From contig CAIYQZ010000050.1 in NCBI GenBank assembly GCA_903928495.1, forward strand, positions 1 through 64,000: a stretch of DNA of 64,000 nt, read 5' to 3'. Position 1 is the first letter of the stretch; each line of letters begins with the position of its first letter. Positions 39,280-48,441 of this stretch are shown here, in pieces. The position numbers and the translations under genes were made by a program. The notes beneath the pieces were generated by a model. It made no database searches. It had not been told where the DNA came from and saw only the letters and a list, made by a program, of their open reading frames with translations. The stretch comes from an uncultured bacterium (GTDB lineage: Bacteria; Pseudomonadota; Gammaproteobacteria; Burkholderiales; Burkholderiaceae_C).

Positions 39280-40398
39280 TCAGGTTCGCAGCAAATCTGC
39301 TGCCGAGCGCACCACACCCTGAACGCTGCCGTGCTCGGCAAAACGTTGGCGCAGCAAGGTGGCGTGGTTGCCCTCTTGGCCAGCCGTGCGTTCGACATCA
39401 TCGAGCGCGGCCAGCGAGTTCAGCGCCAGGGCGTGCGGTTGCAGCACGCGCAGGGTGGCCAGAATGTCTTCGCGGATGCTGATTTGTTCGCGCGTTTTGG
39501 GGTTGACCATCATGCCGTCCAGCCCGAAGCGGCAGGCCTGGAAGCGGTTGTAGGTGTAGACCAAATAGTCGTCTTCGGCGGGCATGTGCTCGGTGCGTTG
39601 CAGCAGGTGGCGGCACAGGGCCTGCAGGTAGCAGGCCAGGCCAGCAGCGCGCTCAACGGTCAAGGGCGTGTCGCACACGCGCAGTTCAATGGTGCCGTAC
39701 TCGGGTTTGGGGCGGATGTCCCAATAAAAGTCTTTCATCGACTTCACCACGCCAGTGGACTCCATCTTGGTGAAGTAGTCATGGGCAAATTCATCCCAAC
39801 TCAGCGTAAACGGTGCGCGGCCGCTCAAGGGGAACGCAAACACCGAGTTCAGCCGGGCCGAGTCGAACAGCGTGTCCACCCCCTGCAAATACGGCGACGA
39901 CGCGCTGAGCGCGATGAAGTGCGGCACGTAGCGGTTGAGCGAGTGGAGCAAAAACAGCGCTTCGTCGGCACTGGCGCAGCCGATGTGCACGTGCTGGCCA
40001 AACACAGTGAACTGCTTGGCCAGGTAGCCGTACAGGCCACTGAGTTCCTTGAAGCGGGGTTTGGCAAAAATGCGCTGCTCGAACCAGCGCTGGAACGGAT
40101 GGGTACCACCCCCCGCCACCTCGATGTTGAGCCGGTCGCCGGCGGCCACCAGGGTGTTGCGGATGTCGCGCAGTTGGGCCAGCAGATCGGCGTGGTCGGT
40201 GTGGATGCCAGTGGCCACCTCGATCATGCTTTGCGTCATTTCGGGTGTGACCACGCCAGGGAAAGGCTGGCGACCCAACAGCTCCAGCAGGTCGTTGGCG
40301 GTGCTGGACAGGTCAAAGTCGTACGTGTTGACGAGTTGCAGCTCCAGCTCCACGCCCATGGTGAGCGAGTCGGATGATTTGAAGGCTTCCAAAGGCAT
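39280..40398 (-). CDS. YbdK-type carboxylate-amine ligase (GCS2 family)
   Basis: Glutamate-cysteine-ligase-like enzyme; E. coli YbdK has weak gamma-glutamylcysteine synthetase activity and the true substrate is uncertain. The 372 residues show [18 protein letters not shown] at the N-terminus with the metal-binding Glu pair, [27 protein letters not shown] and [17 protein letters not shown] 40398 ([14 protein letters not shown]) is used; upstream codons are a shadow of the antiporter gene. 13 bp separate it from the antiporter upstream. Confidence 0.92.
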   Translation of the reverse strand: MPLEAFKSSDSLTMGVELELQLVNTYDFDLSSTANDLLELLGRQPFPGVVTPEMTQSMIEVATGIHTDHADLLAQLRDIRNTLVAAGDRLNIEVAGGGTHPFQRWFEQRIFAKPRFKELSGLYGYLAKQFTVFGQHVHIGCASADEALFLLHSLNRYVPHFIALSASSPYLQGVDTLFDSARLNSVFAFPLSGRAPFTLSWDEFAHDYFTKMESTGVVKSMKDFYWDIRPKPEYGTIELRVCDTPLTVERAAGLACYLQALCRHLLQRTEHMPAEDDYLVYTYNRFQACRFGLDGMMVNPKTREQISIREDILATLRVLQPHALALNSLAALDDVERTAGQEGNHATLLRQRFAEHGSVQGVVRSAADLLRT

Positions 40399-40411
40399 GG
40401 TGGTGGGGCTT

Positions 40412-41608
40412 TCAGCTGTCCTGGTGGGCGTGGGCCTCGCGGGCGGCCACCAGCGCACGTTGAGTGACCATGGGCCCCAGCAGCTCCAGTACCAGCACCA
40501 TGCCGGCGATGGTGGCCAGGGTCTGGTCGGCCAGGTCAAAGCCCACGGCTCCACTCTGCCCCACCAACAGCACCACAAAAGCCGACATGGGGCTGAGGGC
40601 CAGGCCCGTCATCACACCCTTTTGCTGGCTGATGCCGCTGACTTGCGCTGTGCCCACGTTCACCGCCACCTTGGCCAGCCCGCGCACCAGCACGAGAACG
40701 AGGCCCAGGCCCAGGCTTTGCCAGACATCAACCCATTCCAGCACCGAGGCCACATACACAAACAAAAACACGCTGAGCAAGTCGCCTGCCGTGCCAAAGT
40801 TGCGCTGCGCGTTGGTGAGGTGCACTCGGCGTTCGCGCGCCACGATGCCAAACGTGAGGGCTGCCAGCAGCGGCGACAGCTTCAAGCCGTAGGCCGCCGT
40901 GGTCAGCAACACCACCGCCAGGGCAAACACCACCGTCACGCCGTCGGGGGCGCGGAACTGCTGGCCTTTCAGCAGCTTGGGCACCAGGTACCCCAGCACA
41001 GCGCCCACCGCAATGGACGTGGCCAGCACGTGGATGCTGCCAAACGCCGCCTGCAGCCAGTCGCCCGACACCCGCAGCGTGCGTGAGCCCATGACCACTT
41101 TCAGCGCCAGCACCGACATGAGGCAGTTGATGGCGGTGAGGTGCATCACCCGCTCGGTAACCTGCCCCGCGCTGCGAAGCTCATGCACCACCCGCAAAAT
41201 GCCGGCCGGTGAACTGGCGATTGCCAGAGCGGCCACGGCCAGGCGCACGTGCTGGCGCATCTCATCAAACAGACCGGTGGCGGCGTACACCAGCACAAAG
41301 GTCAGCAGCGACTCCATGACGCCCGCCGCCAGCACCCAGGGGTTGGCCCTGAACCAGCGCAAGTTGATGCGATAGCCCAGCTCAAACAGCACCAGCGACA
41401 ACGCCACGTTGGCCACAAACGGCAGGCCGGTGATCTCATCGGTCAGGCCAGGCAGGTGCACCGCGCCTGCCGCCATGCCCACCGCCACATAGCTGCTGAC
41501 GCGTGGGATGTGCCAGCGGGCGTTCAGCGCATCGGCCAGCAACCACGCCACCAGCAGCACCAGCGGCCAGGCAACGGCTTGCAACAAAAAGGACAGATCG
41601 CTGGTCAT
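40412..41608 (-). CDS. Cation:proton antiporter, CPA2/Kef type
   Basis: Inner-membrane monovalent cation/H+ exchanger. The 398 residues contain about eleven to twelve hydrophobic helices with no cytoplasmic TrkA-N domain, so it is a transmembrane-only CPA2 member. Features include [19 protein letters not shown] and [18 protein letters not shown] in the region where CPA2 transporters carry the ion-binding Asp; here it reads SSPAG. Ion specificity cannot be told. It is 6 bp downstream of the methyltransferase gene and probably in one operon with it and ybdK. Confidence 0.85.
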   Translation of the reverse strand: MTSDLSFLLQAVAWPLVLLVAWLLADALNARWHIPRVSSYVAVGMAAGAVHLPGLTDEITGLPFVANVALSLVLFELGYRINLRWFRANPWVLAAGVMESLLTFVLVYAATGLFDEMRQHVRLAVAALAIASSPAGILRVVHELRSAGQVTERVMHLTAINCLMSVLALKVVMGSRTLRVSGDWLQAAFGSIHVLATSIAVGAVLGYLVPKLLKGQQFRAPDGVTVVFALAVVLLTTAAYGLKLSPLLAALTFGIVARERRVHLTNAQRNFGTAGDLLSVFLFVYVASVLEWVDVWQSLGLGLVLVLVRGLAKVAVNVGTAQVSGISQQKGVMTGLALSPMSAFVVLLVGQSGAVGFDLADQTLATIAGMVLVLELLGPMVTQRALVAAREAHAHQDS

Positions 41609-41614
41609 GCAGGT

Positions 41615-42496
41615 TCAGACAGCGAAACGCGCCTGGAGTTCGGGCAATGCCAGCTCTTGCAGCACCTGGGCCAGGCGCTCGCGGGCGCGGTCCACTTGCT
41701 GGGCGGTGGCACCGTGGCTGGCCAGGATCAGCTCGTTTTTCATGGAATGTTCCCAGCCCACCAGCTCGGTCACGGTCACCTGGTAGCCGTGCGCCTCCAG
41801 CCGCAGGCAGCGCAGCACATTGGTGATCTGGCTGCCGAACTCGCGCGCGTGCAGCGGGTGGCGCCACAACTCGCTCAGCGGGCTGCGCGAGGCACTCAGT
41901 GCCTTGTGTTTGCGCAGGGCGGCGGCCACCTCGGCCTGGCAGCAGGGCACCAACACAAGGTGGCGAGCCTGTTTGGCCAGCGCAAAGTCAATGGCATCGT
42001 CTGTGGCGGTGTCGCAGGCGTGCAGTGCGGTCACCACGTCGATGCGCGGGGGCAGTTCGGTGCTGGTAGTGGCGGCCTGCACACTCAGCGGCAGAAACGA
42101 CATGCGCGCAAAACCCAGCTCGCGGGCCAGCTCGCGCGAGCGCTCCACCAGCTCGGTGCGGGTTTCAATGCCATACACATGCCCGGTGCTGCGCTGGGCA
42201 AAAAAGCGGTCATACAGCATGAAGCCCAGGTAAGACTTGCCTGCGCCATGGTCGGCCAGGGTGACCGTGCCGCTGGCGGCCAGCACCTTGTCCAGCAGTG
42301 GCTCGATGAACTGCAGCAGGTGGTTCACCTGCTTGAGCTTGCGGCGGCTGTCCTGGTTGAGCTTGCCCTCGCGGGTGAGGATGTGCAACGCCTTGAGCAG
42401 CTCCACCGACTGGCCAGGGGCCAGGCCCAACTGTTCATGCATCGAGGGAGCCACTGCCACTGCAGCAGCCTTGGAATGTGGGGGGCGTTTCGACAT
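41615..42496 (-). CDS. SAM-dependent methyltransferase (Methyltransf_32-like)
   Basis: The 293 residues show a methyltransferase core with motif I VTLADHGAGKSYLGFMLYD at about 95 and an acidic VYGIETRTELVERSREL. A VVTALHACDTATDDAI segment follows, typical of the GSTCD/Methyltransf_32 group, then HLVLVPCCQAEVA. The N-terminal third (LTREGKLNQDSRRKLKQVNHLLQFIEPLL) is a helical cap found in these proteins. The substrate is unknown, possibly RNA. First gene of the unit with the antiporter and ybdK. Confidence 0.82.
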   Translation of the reverse strand: MSKRPPHSKAAAVAVAPSMHEQLGLAPGQSVELLKALHILTREGKLNQDSRRKLKQVNHLLQFIEPLLDKVLAASGTVTLADHGAGKSYLGFMLYDRFFAQRSTGHVYGIETRTELVERSRELARELGFARMSFLPLSVQAATTSTELPPRIDVVTALHACDTATDDAIDFALAKQARHLVLVPCCQAEVAAALRKHKALSASRSPLSELWRHPLHAREFGSQITNVLRCLRLEAHGYQVTVTELVGWEHSMKNELILASHGATAQQVDRARERLAQVLQELALPELQARFAV

Positions 42497-42518
42497 GCGG
42501 GGATGATAGGTCAGGCAT

Positions 42519-42938
42519 TCAGCGCTCTGGCGGGGCGCTCTTCGCGGCCAGCGCCTGGCGCAGTTCGGCCACTTCGTCGCGTACCAGGCGGATTTCGCGC
42601 ATCAGGTCGCGCTCGATCTGGCGCTCTTCTTCGTCCACCTCCCGCTCCACAAAAATGGCGGCCAGCGATGCCGTCACCAGCGACAGCACCGCCAGGCCCA
42701 GCAACACCACCACCACCGAAAACCCGCGCGATGCGTGTGTAGATGGCACCAGGTCGCCATATCCCACTGTGGCCGCGGTGGTGAAGGCCAGCCACAGGCC
42801 GTCGCTGAGGGTTTTCACTTTCGGATCCAGCCACCAAAAGCCCACCCCACCCAGCAGCAAAATGAGCATGGCCAGGACGAGGGAATACACCAGCCCCCGG
42901 CGGATCAAAAACAATTGGCGTTTGCGGTGTTGGGTCAT
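42519..42938 (-). CDS. Two-helix potassium channel
   Basis: The 139-residue inner-membrane ion channel has two helices (about 15-35 and 68-92) around a pore loop with the K+ selectivity filter TVGYGD (TTAATVGYGDLVPS). A charged cytoplasmic coiled coil follows (REVDEEERQIERDLMREIRLVRDEVAELRQ, about 96-130), which could assemble the tetramer; no ligand-binding RCK domain is present. ATG 42938 (MTQHRKRQLFLIRRG) is preferred; the upstream frame enters the divergent srkA region. 22 bp upstream of the methyltransferase. Confidence 0.9.
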   Translation of the reverse strand: MTQHRKRQLFLIRRGLVYSLVLAMLILLLGGVGFWWLDPKVKTLSDGLWLAFTTAATVGYGDLVPSTHASRGFSVVVVLLGLAVLSLVTASLAAIFVEREVDEEERQIERDLMREIRLVRDEVAELRQALAAKSAPPER

Positions 42939-42976
42939 GCACCGGATTGTCTCGCGGCCCGCGCACAATCGAACGC

Positions 42977-44050
42977 ATGAGCAACCCCGACGCACCGCAC
43001 CCGTTCGAATCCCTCACCCCCGACCTGGTGCAAGACGCCCTCAGCAGCGTGGGCCTGTGGGGCGATGGTCGGCTGATGGCCCTCAGCTCCTACGAAAACC
43101 GCGTGTACCAGGCCCATCTGGACGAACCGGTGCAGGGCCACAGTGCCGTGGTACTGAAGTTCTACCGGCCCGAGCGCTGGAGCCTGGCGCAAATTGAAGA
43201 AGAGCATGCCTTTTCAGCCGAGCTGGTGTTGGCCGAGGTGCCGGTGGTGGCTCCGCTCACGCTCAACGGCAGCACTCTGCACCACATCGGCGGGTTTGCG
43301 TTTTCGGTGTGCCCCCGCAAAGGTGGCCGCCGCCCCGAGCTGGACGACTTCGACGTGCTGGAGTGGGTGGGCCGTTTTTTGGCACGCATCCACACCGTGG
43401 GCGCCGCCCGGCCCTTTGCCCACCGCCCTGCCCTGACCACGCAGACCTTTGCGCTGGATTCGCGCGATTGGCTGCTGGCCCACCACATGGTGCCGCTGGA
43501 CATGCAATCGCGCTGGGAAGCCGCGCTGGGCAAGGCCCTGGATGTGTTGCAACAGGTGGCGCCCGAAATAGCAAACTATTCAATACCAACAACCGCTGGA
43601 GGCATAAATGACGATGAATTTCAGCCGGGAGCGCTGAAGGCCATACGCCTGCACGGCGACTGCCATCCCGGCAACATTCTGTGGACGCCCACCGACCTGC
43701 CCGGCGGCGGCCCGCACTTTGTGGACCTGGACGACGCCCGCACCGGCCCCGCCGTGCAAGACCTGTGGATGCTGCTGGAAGGCGACCGTCGTCAGCAGAC
43801 CATGGCGCTGAGCGCATTGCTGGAAGGCTACGAACAGTTCCGCCCCTTCGACCGGCGCGAGCTGACGCTGATCGAACCTCTGCGCACCCTGCGCCAGATT
43901 CACTACAGCGCCTGGCTGGCACGCCGCTGGGCCGACCCCACCTTCCCCATCAACTTCCCGTGGTTTGGCAGCAGCGACTACTGGGCCGGGCAAATTCACC
44001 AGTTGGAAGAGCAGACCGAAGCCATGCAGGAGCCGCCGCTGGTGGTGTGA
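42977..44050 (+). CDS. srkA: Stress response kinase A (SrkA/YihE), with in-frame repeat insertion
   Basis: Ser/Thr protein kinase of the APH-like fold that protects E. coli from stress-induced death. The 357 residues show GLWGDGRLMALSSYENRVYQ and VLKFYRPERWS in the N-lobe with the ATP Lys, the catalytic LHGDCHPGNILW, metal-binding FVDLDDARTGPAVQDLWML and a C-terminal FPWFGSSDYW. E. coli SrkA has 328 residues. About half the excess is explained by EIANYSIPTTAGGIND, encoded by repeat copy F just before the catalytic loop. The kinase motifs on both sides are intact and in frame. Confidence 0.92.
   Translation: MSNPDAPHPFESLTPDLVQDALSSVGLWGDGRLMALSSYENRVYQAHLDEPVQGHSAVVLKFYRPERWSLAQIEEEHAFSAELVLAEVPVVAPLTLNGSTLHHIGGFAFSVCPRKGGRRPELDDFDVLEWVGRFLARIHTVGAARPFAHRPALTTQTFALDSRDWLLAHHMVPLDMQSRWEAALGKALDVLQQVAPEIANYSIPTTAGGINDDEFQPGALKAIRLHGDCHPGNILWTPTDLPGGGPHFVDLDDARTGPAVQDLWMLLEGDRRQQTMALSALLEGYEQFRPFDRRELTLIEPLRTLRQIHYSAWLARRWADPTFPINFPWFGSSDYWAGQIHQLEEQTEAMQEPPLVV
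43567..43607 (+). repeat. Dispersed ~45-bp repeat, copy F (inside srkA)
   Basis: On the plus strand: ATAGCAAACTATTCAATACC then AACCGCTGGAGGC. GCGCTG subfamily. It is entirely within the srkA coding sequence and read in frame as IANYSIPTTAGGI (about residues 198-210). Confidence 0.82.
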
Positions 44051-44068
44051 AGCGCAGCGAGTGCAGCC

Positions 44069-46018
44069 CTAACCGCGCGCCAGCAACCCAGCCACCTGCT
44101 GCTGCAGGCCTTCGGGGGTGACCGCTGCTGCCGCCACAGGCACTCCCACATTCAGCCCCACGCGGTTGAACAGGCCGCGCCTGAAGGGTTTGACCATGGC
44201 CACACCGCGCTCCACCCGGCTGAAAAACGAGCCCCAGAGATTGGTCAGTGCCATGGGAATCACCGGCACATCCAGCCCGTCGGCCTGGGCCTGCTCCAGG
44301 ATTTTCATGATGCCGCCCTTGAAGGTTTGCAATGTGCCGTCCTGGGTGATGCCGCCTTCCGGAAAGATGGCCAGCAAATCGCCTTCGCGCAACACCTGGG
44401 CGGCAGCTGCAAACGCGGCCTCGTAGGCTTGCGGGTCTTCTGCCCGGGGGGCAATGGGTATGGCCTTGGCCAGGCGGAACAGCGTGCCCAGCACCGGGGT
44501 TTTGAAAATGCGGTGGTCCATCACAAAGCGGATGGGCCGGGGGCTGGCCGCCATCAGCAGCACAGCATCGACAAAACTCACGTGGTTGCACACCAGCACG
44601 GCCGCACCTTGGGTTGGCAGGTGTTCATCCCCCGCCACCTTGAAGCGGTACACACACCGCGACAGCACCCAGGCGACAAAGCGCAGCAGGTACTCGGGCA
44701 CCAGCATGAAGATGTAAAACGCCACCACCGCATTGGCCAGGCCCGTGAACAGAAACACCTGCGTCACACTGAACCCGCTGCCCAGCAAGGCCCCTGCGAT
44801 CAGGCTGCTGGCAATCATGAACAGTGCGTTCAGGATGTTGTTGGCCGCGATGATGCGAGCGCGGTGCGTGGGTTGGCTGCGCATTTGAATGAGCGCATAC
44901 ATGGGAACGCTGTACAGGCCCGCAAACAGGCTGAGCAACATCAGGTCGGCCATGACACGCCAATGCGGCGGGTGCGCCACAAAAGCGCCCAGGCTGTACA
45001 CGGCCTGGGTGGCCTCTTGCAGACCCGCAGCAGCAAAGTACAGATCGACGCTGAACACCGTCATGCCGATGGCACCGAGCGGCACCAGGCCAATTTCCAC
45101 ATGGCGGCGGCTGAGCACCTCGCACAACAGGCTGCCCGTGCCAATGCCGATGGAAAACACCACCAGCAACAGGCTGGCCACCTGCTCGTCGCCATGCAAC
45201 ACATTCTTGGCAAAGTTGGGAAACTGGCTGAGGAACACCGCACCAAAAAACCACATCCAGCTGATGCCCAGCAAGGAGCGGAACACCACCACGTTCTCGT
45301 GGGCCAGTTTCAAGTTGCGCCAGGTTTCGGTGAGAGGGTTCCAGTTGATGCGCAGGTTGGGGTCTTGGGCAGGCGTGGGCGGTATGAACTCGGCCGTGAG
45401 CCAACCCAGCATGGCCAGGGCCACGGCAGCCACGCCCACGGCGTTCGCGCCGATGCCGGGCATGGCAATGATGAGCCCACCCGCGACGTTGCCCAACAAA
45501 ATGGCCACGAAGGTGCCCATTTCGACCATGCCGTTGCCGCCCATCAGCTCGCGCTCGGTGAGGTGCTGCGGCAAATAGGCAAACTTGACCGGCCCAAACA
45601 GGGTGGACTGCAGGCCCATCAGGAAGATGCAGACCAGCAAAATGCCCACGTGCTGCGTGAAAAACCCGTAGGCTGCCAGCACCATGACAGCCACCTCCAG
45701 CTGCTTCAGCCGCCTGATGAGCATTTGCTTGTCGTACTTGTCGGCCAGCTGGCCACTGGTGGCAGAAAACAGCACAAACGGCAAGATGAACAGCGCCCCG
45801 ATCACCAGCCCCGCCATGGCCGGGGGCAGCCAATCCACCTGCAGCTGGTAGGTCACCAGCACCGTGAACGCAAACTTGAACAGGTTGTCGTTGCCTGCGC
45901 CCAGAAACTGCGTCCAGAAAAACGGCGCAAAACGGCGCTGGCGCAGCAGGGCAAACTGGTTGGGGTGTTCGTGCCCATCGGGCTGCGTCAAACCAGCTGC
46001 TGGTGTGGTGGTGTTCAT
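44069..46018 (-). CDS. MFS transporter fused to 1-acylglycerol-phosphate acyltransferase domain
   Basis: The 649 residues combine a 12-helix MFS domain (about 20-425) resembling the lysophospholipid transporter LplT with a PlsC acyltransferase domain (about 440-640). The transporter shows FFWTQFLGAGNDNLFKFA and GLQSTLFGPVKFAYLPQ. The acyltransferase has NHVSFVD (HX4D) and FPEGGIT. Together they could import and re-acylate lysophospholipid, as LplT-Aas does; no acyl-ACP synthetase domain is present. The ATG overlaps the ceramidase-like gene stop as ATGA. Confidence 0.9.
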   Translation of the reverse strand: MNTTTPAAGLTQPDGHEHPNQFALLRQRRFAPFFWTQFLGAGNDNLFKFAFTVLVTYQLQVDWLPPAMAGLVIGALFILPFVLFSATSGQLADKYDKQMLIRRLKQLEVAVMVLAAYGFFTQHVGILLVCIFLMGLQSTLFGPVKFAYLPQHLTERELMGGNGMVEMGTFVAILLGNVAGGLIIAMPGIGANAVGVAAVALAMLGWLTAEFIPPTPAQDPNLRINWNPLTETWRNLKLAHENVVVFRSLLGISWMWFFGAVFLSQFPNFAKNVLHGDEQVASLLLVVFSIGIGTGSLLCEVLSRRHVEIGLVPLGAIGMTVFSVDLYFAAAGLQEATQAVYSLGAFVAHPPHWRVMADLMLLSLFAGLYSVPMYALIQMRSQPTHRARIIAANNILNALFMIASSLIAGALLGSGFSVTQVFLFTGLANAVVAFYIFMLVPEYLLRFVAWVLSRCVYRFKVAGDEHLPTQGAAVLVCNHVSFVDAVLLMAASPRPIRFVMDHRIFKTPVLGTLFRLAKAIPIAPRAEDPQAYEAAFAAAAQVLREGDLLAIFPEGGITQDGTLQTFKGGIMKILEQAQADGLDVPVIPMALTNLWGSFFSRVERGVAMVKPFRRGLFNRVGLNVGVPVAAAAVTPEGLQQQVAGLLARG

Positions 46019-47001
46019 GATGGGCGCACCTGGGCAGTGTGTTGGCGAGAGCTGTTGAACAGGTTGGCGCCTCGGTCACCGGGCAAACGGGGCGATTTGG
46101 GCAGACTCAGCGCGTGCTGCATTCTGCCCGGAATGGTCGCCCCGGAGAGACCACTCAACACCGGCCACACCACACATGAAGCCACCAGGTGCTTGAGCGT
46201 GTGGCCCGACACCCAGCCATGCGTGATGTCGAACACCGCATGGTCGGCCAGCTCGAACACCTTGGCCAGCGCGTAAATCAGCACCACGCTCAGCAGCGGC
46301 AGGCCCCACGTTCCACCGTTCAAGCGCCCACGGGGGGCCACGACGGTGAGAGCCAGCAGCAGCATCAGGCCGCCCAGTTGCAACACCAGCCAGGGTGTGG
46401 CGTTGCCACCCCGCCAGGCCAAAGCGGCTGCCACCGGTGCCAACAACAGCACCCCGATCACCATGCCCAGGGCCGCCCGACCGCTCACGCGGTCGGCCAC
46501 GGCCAGGCCCAGCAATCCGGCAAACGCCACGCCCATGGCCATGCGATCCAGCATGAGAGCCGCAGCATCTGGCTGCACGTGGTAAGCGGCCGAGCCCACC
46601 CCGGTGAACAGCAAGCCACCAAAGAACAGCACGGAAGTCACCCACACCGGGCCAGACAGCGCCACCCAGCTCGTGCGGCCCAATCGCCACAGTCCCCAGG
46701 CACCGCCAGCCACAAAGCCCCCGTTGCTCAGCACATCCATGGCAAAGGGCAAACCCGCCAGGGCACGTTGGTCGGCAAACCGGTGATAGGCCTCAGGCTG
46801 TGGAAGAGCTGGCGCAAACACTGCCAAGGCCAGCCAACACGAGGCCACCAGCCACATGACCAGTTCAAGACGCTGTTCAGGGACTCGCCAGCCCTCGTGT
46901 CGCCGGGTGACCAGCCATGAATAAGCGGTCTGAGCCTGGCGCGGGTGCCGAGCGGGTTTTGGGCGATTGGCCATGGGCAGGGTGTCTCTGAAGTCGATCA
47001 T
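46015..47001 (-). CDS. Ceramidase-like (CREST superfamily) membrane protein
   Basis: The 328 residues contain about seven hydrophobic helices. A CREST-type hydrolase pattern is visible: Ser and His in GVGSAAYHVQPDAAALMLDRM with a following Asp, and DHAVFDITHGWVSGHTLKHLVAS with two or three His in the last helices. Alkaline ceramidases and related enzymes use such His/Ser/Asp to bind zinc. The substrate is unknown. The start at 47001 has AGAGG upstream; ATG 46974 is an alternative. Coupled to the acyltransferase fusion, it supports a lipid-remodelling unit. It is divergent from the XRE regulator. Confidence 0.72.
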   Translation of the reverse strand: MIDFRDTLPMANRPKPARHPRQAQTAYSWLVTRRHEGWRVPEQRLELVMWLVASCWLALAVFAPALPQPEAYHRFADQRALAGLPFAMDVLSNGGFVAGGAWGLWRLGRTSWVALSGPVWVTSVLFFGGLLFTGVGSAAYHVQPDAAALMLDRMAMGVAFAGLLGLAVADRVSGRAALGMVIGVLLLAPVAAALAWRGGNATPWLVLQLGGLMLLLALTVVAPRGRLNGGTWGLPLLSVVLIYALAKVFELADHAVFDITHGWVSGHTLKHLVASCVVWPVLSGLSGATIPGRMQHALSLPKSPRLPGDRGANLFNSSRQHTAQVRPS

Positions 47002-47087
47002 GAAAGCCTCTGTGGTGGGGAATGAGAGCTCATGATGCAAACCACGCCTCATAAAAGAAGCGAATATCGATCTTGAAGTTTCTTTGA

Positions 47088-47115
47088 GATACTAAAAGTA
47101 CCGAAATTCGATACC
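47088..47115. promoter_or_regulatory. Candidate operator between ceramidase-like gene and XRE regulator
   Basis: GATACT-AAA-AGTACC is an imperfect inverted repeat (5 of 6 positions) at 47088-47102, with another GATACC at 47110-47115. It lies directly upstream of the XRE-type regulator, where such regulators often bind. No clear -35/-10 pair is visible. Confidence 0.35.
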
Positions 47116-47126
47116 AATGAATACCC

Positions 47127-47858
47127 ATGAGCACCACCGCCGACCTTGTTGCAGCCGTGAAGCTGGAGCTGAAAACCCTGCGCATGACCTATGCCGACCT
47201 GGCTGCAAGCCTCGGCATGGCCGAATCAAGCGTCAAGCGCATGCTGGCCAAAGGAGACATGCCCCTGAGTCGGGTAGATGCCATCTGCCGCGTGATGGGT
47301 CTTGACTTTGCCGACCTGGCGCGCCGCGTGGCCGACGCGCAACCCCTGCTGAAAGAACTGACCGCCGACCAGGAGCGTGCCGTGGTGGCCGACAAAAAGC
47401 TGCTGCTGGTGGCCATCTGTGTGCTCAGCCAATGGACACTTGAACAATTGACCCATCAGTACCGCCTGAGCGAGGCAGAAGCCGTCAAGTACCTGGTGCA
47501 GCTCGACCGCATTGGCATCATTGAACTGCGCCCTCTCAACCGCTACCGCCTGAAGCTGGACAAAGCGTTTCGGTGGCGGCCCCATGGCCCGGTGATGGAC
47601 TATTTCCGCGACCACGCCCTGCTGGATTACTACCGGGGAGGGTTCGATGGCCACGGCGAGGGGGTGCTGCTGGTTCACGGTTCCATCAGCCGTGCGCTGG
47701 CACCCTCGTTCCAGGAGCGTTTGCAAAAGGTGGCCCAAGACTTTGCCCGCCAGCACTTGGCCGACCAAAAACTGGCCGAGACCGACCGCACGGGCTACAC
47801 CCTGGTGCTGGCCATGCGAAGCTGGGAATTTGAGGCATTTGCAGCGTTGCGCCGCTGA
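47127..47858 (+). CDS. XRE-family transcriptional regulator
   Basis: The 243-residue protein begins with an N-terminal helix-turn-helix (about 15-55: LRMTYADLAASLGMAESSVKRML). A C-terminal region follows, with YRLSEAEAVKYLVQLDRIGIIEL, which resembles a second winged-helix, and YYRGGFDGHGEGVLLVHGSIS of unknown function. The ligand is unknown. ATG 47127 (MSTTADLVAAVK) is the natural start although no ribosome site is visible. Its divergent neighbour, the lipid-related pair, is the likely target. Confidence 0.86.
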   Translation: MSTTADLVAAVKLELKTLRMTYADLAASLGMAESSVKRMLAKGDMPLSRVDAICRVMGLDFADLARRVADAQPLLKELTADQERAVVADKKLLLVAICVLSQWTLEQLTHQYRLSEAEAVKYLVQLDRIGIIELRPLNRYRLKLDKAFRWRPHGPVMDYFRDHALLDYYRGGFDGHGEGVLLVHGSISRALAPSFQERLQKVAQDFARQHLADQKLAETDRTGYTLVLAMRSWEFEAFAALRR

Positions 47859-47903
47859 AGCCACTCTGCCGATTTGCTGTATTGCCATCGGCGCTATCAA
47901 AAA
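47859..47903 (-). repeat. Dispersed ~45-bp repeat, copy G (diverged)
   Basis: On the minus strand: TTGATAGC, then GCAATACAGC and AAATCGGCAGAGTGGC. Only parts match the consensus, so this is the weakest copy. It lies 11 bp after the GNAT stop and fills the gap to the XRE gene stop. Confidence 0.5.
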
Positions 47904-47913
47904 AATTCAAGGC

Positions 47914-48441
47914 TCACAGCGCCCGCGACATGAAGTGCCAGCGGCTGTGGAGATCGGCAGGCACTTCCGTGCCGTCATAGGGGGCGCAGTCGGCAAACCC
48001 GTTGGCCTGGTAGAGGTGCTGCGCCGCCGTCATGAACGGGGCGGTGTCGAGGTACACACGCTCACAGCCAAAGGTGTGGGCGTCGGCGAGCAAGTGGTGC
48101 AGCAACCGCTCGCCCAAGTGCAGGCCACGGTAAGCAGGTCGAACGTAAATGCGTTTGACCTCTGCCACCCGTGGCGACAGGCAACGCAGCCCGCCCATGC
48201 CTGCCCACTGGCCGTTGACCTTGACGAGGTAGAAGGTGCCGTGTGGCGGCCTGTGGCCACACACCTTGTCAATCACGGTGGGCACGTAGGCACTGGCAGG
48301 CATGCCATTGACCTGATCGGCCGGTATGCCCAGATGAGCTTCAACGTTGGCAAACACCCACGTGAGGTATTCAACGTTGAGCTCAATCAACGCATCGCGG
48401 TGCGTCAGCGGGCTGACTGCAATGAACTCGGCGTGAGGCAT
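47914..48441 (-). CDS. GNAT family N-acetyltransferase
   Basis: Acetyl-CoA-dependent acetyltransferase with unknown acceptor. The 175 residues include KVNGQWAGMGGLRCL, VKRIYVRPAYRGLHLGERLL (acetyl-CoA pyrophosphate loop R/Q-x-x-G-x-G/A region) and YLDTAPFMTAAQHLYQANGF. The start MPHAEFIAVSPLTH lies inside the upstream SnoaL-like gene, giving a 37-nt overlap; no better start is seen downstream. Confidence 0.87.
   Translation of the reverse strand: MPHAEFIAVSPLTHRDALIELNVEYLTWVFANVEAHLGIPADQVNGMPASAYVPTVIDKVCGHRPPHGTFYLVKVNGQWAGMGGLRCLSPRVAEVKRIYVRPAYRGLHLGERLLHHLLADAHTFGCERVYLDTAPFMTAAQHLYQANGFADCAPYDGTEVPADLHSRWHFMSRAL

Noticed and set aside
44327-46276. 649-codon open frame antisense to the MFS-acyltransferase gene
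   Set aside because: His/Gln/Arg-rich with no recognisable domain; the opposite strand has full MFS and PlsC signatures.
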